A stretch of DNA of 64,000 nucleotides, taken from Acanthochlamys bracteata. Lineage: Eukaryota > Streptophyta > Magnoliopsida > Pandanales > Velloziaceae. Each line of letters starts with the position of its first letter. The first letter of the stretch is position 1. The position numbers were made by a program, and so were the translations under genes. This document shows, one piece after another, positions 62,141 through 64,000 of the stretch. The DNA lies in the NCBI GenBank assembly GCA_019914995.1, contig CM034137.1:7591155-7655154 (forward strand), read 5' to 3'. A model generated the notes under the pieces. That model saw only the letters and a list, made by a program, of their open reading frames with translations. It was not told the DNA's origin and made no database searches.

Positions 62141-62769
62141 ATTTTGAAAACTATTTATGAATTTGCATTATAAAAAATTATTATATATAATTTTTTAAAC
62201 AGTCTTTGCGTATTGCCAAATCATGTCGAAGTCATTTGGCAAAACTTTTTCATTTTATTATATCATTTTATTTTCAATTTTTATTTATTAATAAAGTTTT
62301 ATAATATATTTAAATAATTTAAAATCTAAAATTTACATATAAATTGTATGTAAAAAATATATAATTTTTATTTTTCTTAGTTAAAAAATTAAACATATAT
62401 TTTTAAATTTAAAAATTTATTTCAGAAAGATGCTTCTTTCACAAATACTTCCAAACAACTACGAAAGCAACTTTTACTTTTGAGCTTATTATTTTTCAAA
62501 AGATAATTAAAAATAAGTTAGTCAAATATAAATTCATACGAAAAAATGTAAAAAGTCGTCCAGTGACTTTTTGGGATAAAGCACATATCCCTTCATCTTC
62601 TAAAAAGCAACTTATCGAAAGAGAATTTAGGTCAGGCATTTCATCAAACACATGTTGCGCTACTTAAATGAATCAAAATAAAACCTTTTCCTTTATTGTG
62701 AAGTTTTTCAATCGATCAAGAACTCAGTTAAATGGTATCATCCATTTAAACTGGATGATATATGTACCT

Positions 62770-63166
62770 TTAGATGAAGCTCTGTTCATGGAGGCCAACA
62801 ACAAGCGTAGAAGCTCTAGTTCTGTTCACAAAAGAAACAACTGATTCCCCTTGTTCTCCTTCCATCACTATAATCTCAACCTTCGCCTAAATGATTCAAA
62901 CAATTCACGAACAATATTCGAAATATTAAAAGATAAATGAAATAACAAACCTCAGCTGCTCCGTTGCAGAGGTCCTTGAAGGAGAGGGCCAACTGAAATC
63001 CCTTCAGTCTAACAAATCTCTGCTTCTTCTTAGACCTTGTGAACGGGTAGACATGCAGGAGAGTAACAGTGTCGCCGCCGCGTAGTAGATTTCGCGCCGC
63101 CCATTGCGAGGCTGTTCATGCTGAATCATCTTCTTCCACAACTACAACCACTCTCTGAGAGTCCAT
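62770..63166 (-). pseudogene. Universal stress protein (UspA-like) relic with a nonsense codon
   Basis: Exon 1 (63166-62951) reads MDSQRVVVVVEEDDSA, then TGA at codon 17 (63118-63116), then TASQWAARNLLRGGDTVTLL, HVYPFTRSKKKQRFVRLKGF and QLALSFKDLCNGAAE to a GT donor. Exon 2 (62886-62770) reads AKVEIIVMEGEQGESVVSFV then NRTRASTLVVGLHEQSF-Ile before TAA. This is the pattern of plant USP-domain proteins, with the VVVVVE start, GD-TV--LHV and the VVGLH motif. The homologous position has Arg, so CGA changed to TGA. The second stop also falls where the family continues SFLYK, consistent with a one-base loss. No third exon is visible. The gene looks broken. Confidence 0.8.
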
Positions 63167-64000
63167 GATTGATCTCCAGCTAGCTAGCTAGTTGTTTTCC
63201 TCCTTACATCATTGTTCTTTGTTGTCGTAGGAAATGTTTGCAAATGTTTCTACTGAATTCTAGCGAGCTAATGGTGATTATTACTAATTAATTAAGTTAT
63301 TTAAGAATTTCTTTTTTGTTCAAAAACTTAATAACCACACCTGATTATTTGAAGTAAAATGTAACTGTGTTTATATATAAGTTCCTACATGACGAAAAAA
63401 TGAACCTGCGTGACATGGTCTAATTAAAATAAAAACCATATTATGTAAGCTGCTCAACCGCCCCATTAAAATAAAGCCCCAAAGTCTTCAAAAGTGTTTA
63501 AGCGGTAACTTTATTATCTATTACAAAAGCACTACATAAAAAGATGTGTTTATAGGGTGCTTGTTGAAATTGATTATAAAATAAAATTTTTTTAAAATAA
63601 AAAATATTTTTATTTTTTTAGAAAATAAATTTTATTTTTTTTATTTCTAAAAAAATAAAAATATATAATAAAAAAATTTTATTACGTAAAATTTTTCTAT
63701 ATTATTTAAATTTTTAAATAAATTTTCTAAATACTTATAAAATATATATTAAAAAAATAAAATAGAAAAAATTAAAAAGTAGCTTTTCAAACGTAATAAT
63801 AATTTTTTAAAAAATATTTGAAAAATATTTTTACTTTAAAAAATAATAAAATTAATTAATAAGAAATTTTCATGACGTAAAATTTTTTCGTATTTTTAAA
63901 ATTTTAAAAAAATTTTATAAAATATTCTAGAAGTTTTATTGAAAAACATAAATAAAAAATTGAAGGAAAAAAAAATTCTTTCAAATATGAGCTTTATTTA
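63167..64000. other. Promoter of the USP relic, then repeat-rich DNA
   Basis: 63167-63450 is the flank and possible old promoter of the USP relic (TATATATAAG at about 63371). After that the sequence is AT-rich, and 63555-64000 is repeat-like. No gene is visible. Confidence 0.5.
63555..63793. repeat. AT-rich MITE-like repeat (reference copy)
   Basis: Begins GGTGCTTGTTGAAATTGATT and ends AAAAAGTAGCTTTTCAAACG. Blocks in order: AAAATAAAAAATATTTTTAT, AAATAAATTTTATTTTTTTT, ATATATAATAAAAAAATTTT and CTAAATACTTATAAAATATA. Similar blocks in the same order occur at 29177-29400 and 59863-60064, and reversed at 7885-8130. It has no coding capacity. AT-rich convergence remains possible. Confidence 0.5.

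Overview
The window is plant nuclear DNA, most likely from a dicot. Coding regions are split by short AT-rich introns with GT..AG borders. Intergenic DNA is very AT-rich and full of small inverted-repeat elements. The gene families are land-plant ones: a CaaX-ended MGC protein, an extensin-like protein, MFT, an RHD6/RSL1-type bHLH, and an Hsp70-17 ending in HDEL. I cannot name the genus. There is no operon logic; each gene has its own promoter.

Layout. 1-8.7 kb: AT-rich intergenic DNA with two small minus-strand genes (a short conserved plant protein at 3.3-3.6 kb and a two-exon protein with possible lipid-modification signals at both ends at 4.4-5.2 kb), an old MITE copy and a 409-bp foldback element sitting in a TA microsatellite. 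8.7-9.2 kb: a proline-rich, probably GPI-anchored cell-wall protein. 11.2-12.4 kb: an intronless helical protein I do not recognise. 13.7-16.3 kb: relics of a UBP3/UBP4-type deubiquitinase and of another gene's last exon. 17.3-18.3 kb: intact intronless CDC123 (eIF2 assembly). 18.3-24.2 kb: a multi-exon TDY-class MAP kinase pseudogene carrying a young PIF/Harbinger-like MITE. 24.9-28.4 kb: a two-dsRBD protein of the HYL1/DRB type. 30.7-38.9 kb: organellar RECG helicase, 16 exons, complete reading frame. 40.8-41.9 kb: MOTHER OF FT AND TFL1 homologue. 43.9-52.4 kb: ER Hsp70-17/GRP170-type chaperone, 14 exons. 55.3-56.8 kb: RHD6/RSL1-type root-hair bHLH. 56.8-64 kb: gene-poor DNA with MITE-like repeats, a GC-rich possible transposon end or leader, and a broken universal-stress-protein-like gene.

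Exon limits for the spliced genes come from reading frame, GT/AG borders and family conservation. For DRB, RECG, MFT, HSP70-17 and bHLH the joined exons keep frame throughout, giving predicted proteins of about 350, 975, 175, 894 and 345 residues. Four relics (UBP, an orphan last exon, MAPK, USP), two or more of which keep intron positions, suggest DNA-level duplication followed by decay. Loss after whole-genome duplication is one explanation, but it is inference. I found no tRNA, rRNA, CRISPR or convincing new multi-gene system. The most interesting leads are the small MGC...CSIS protein, the MFT with Asn in place of the pocket His, RECG with Cys after DEQH, the GC-AG intron in the bHLH, and the paired young and C-to-T-decayed MITE copies.
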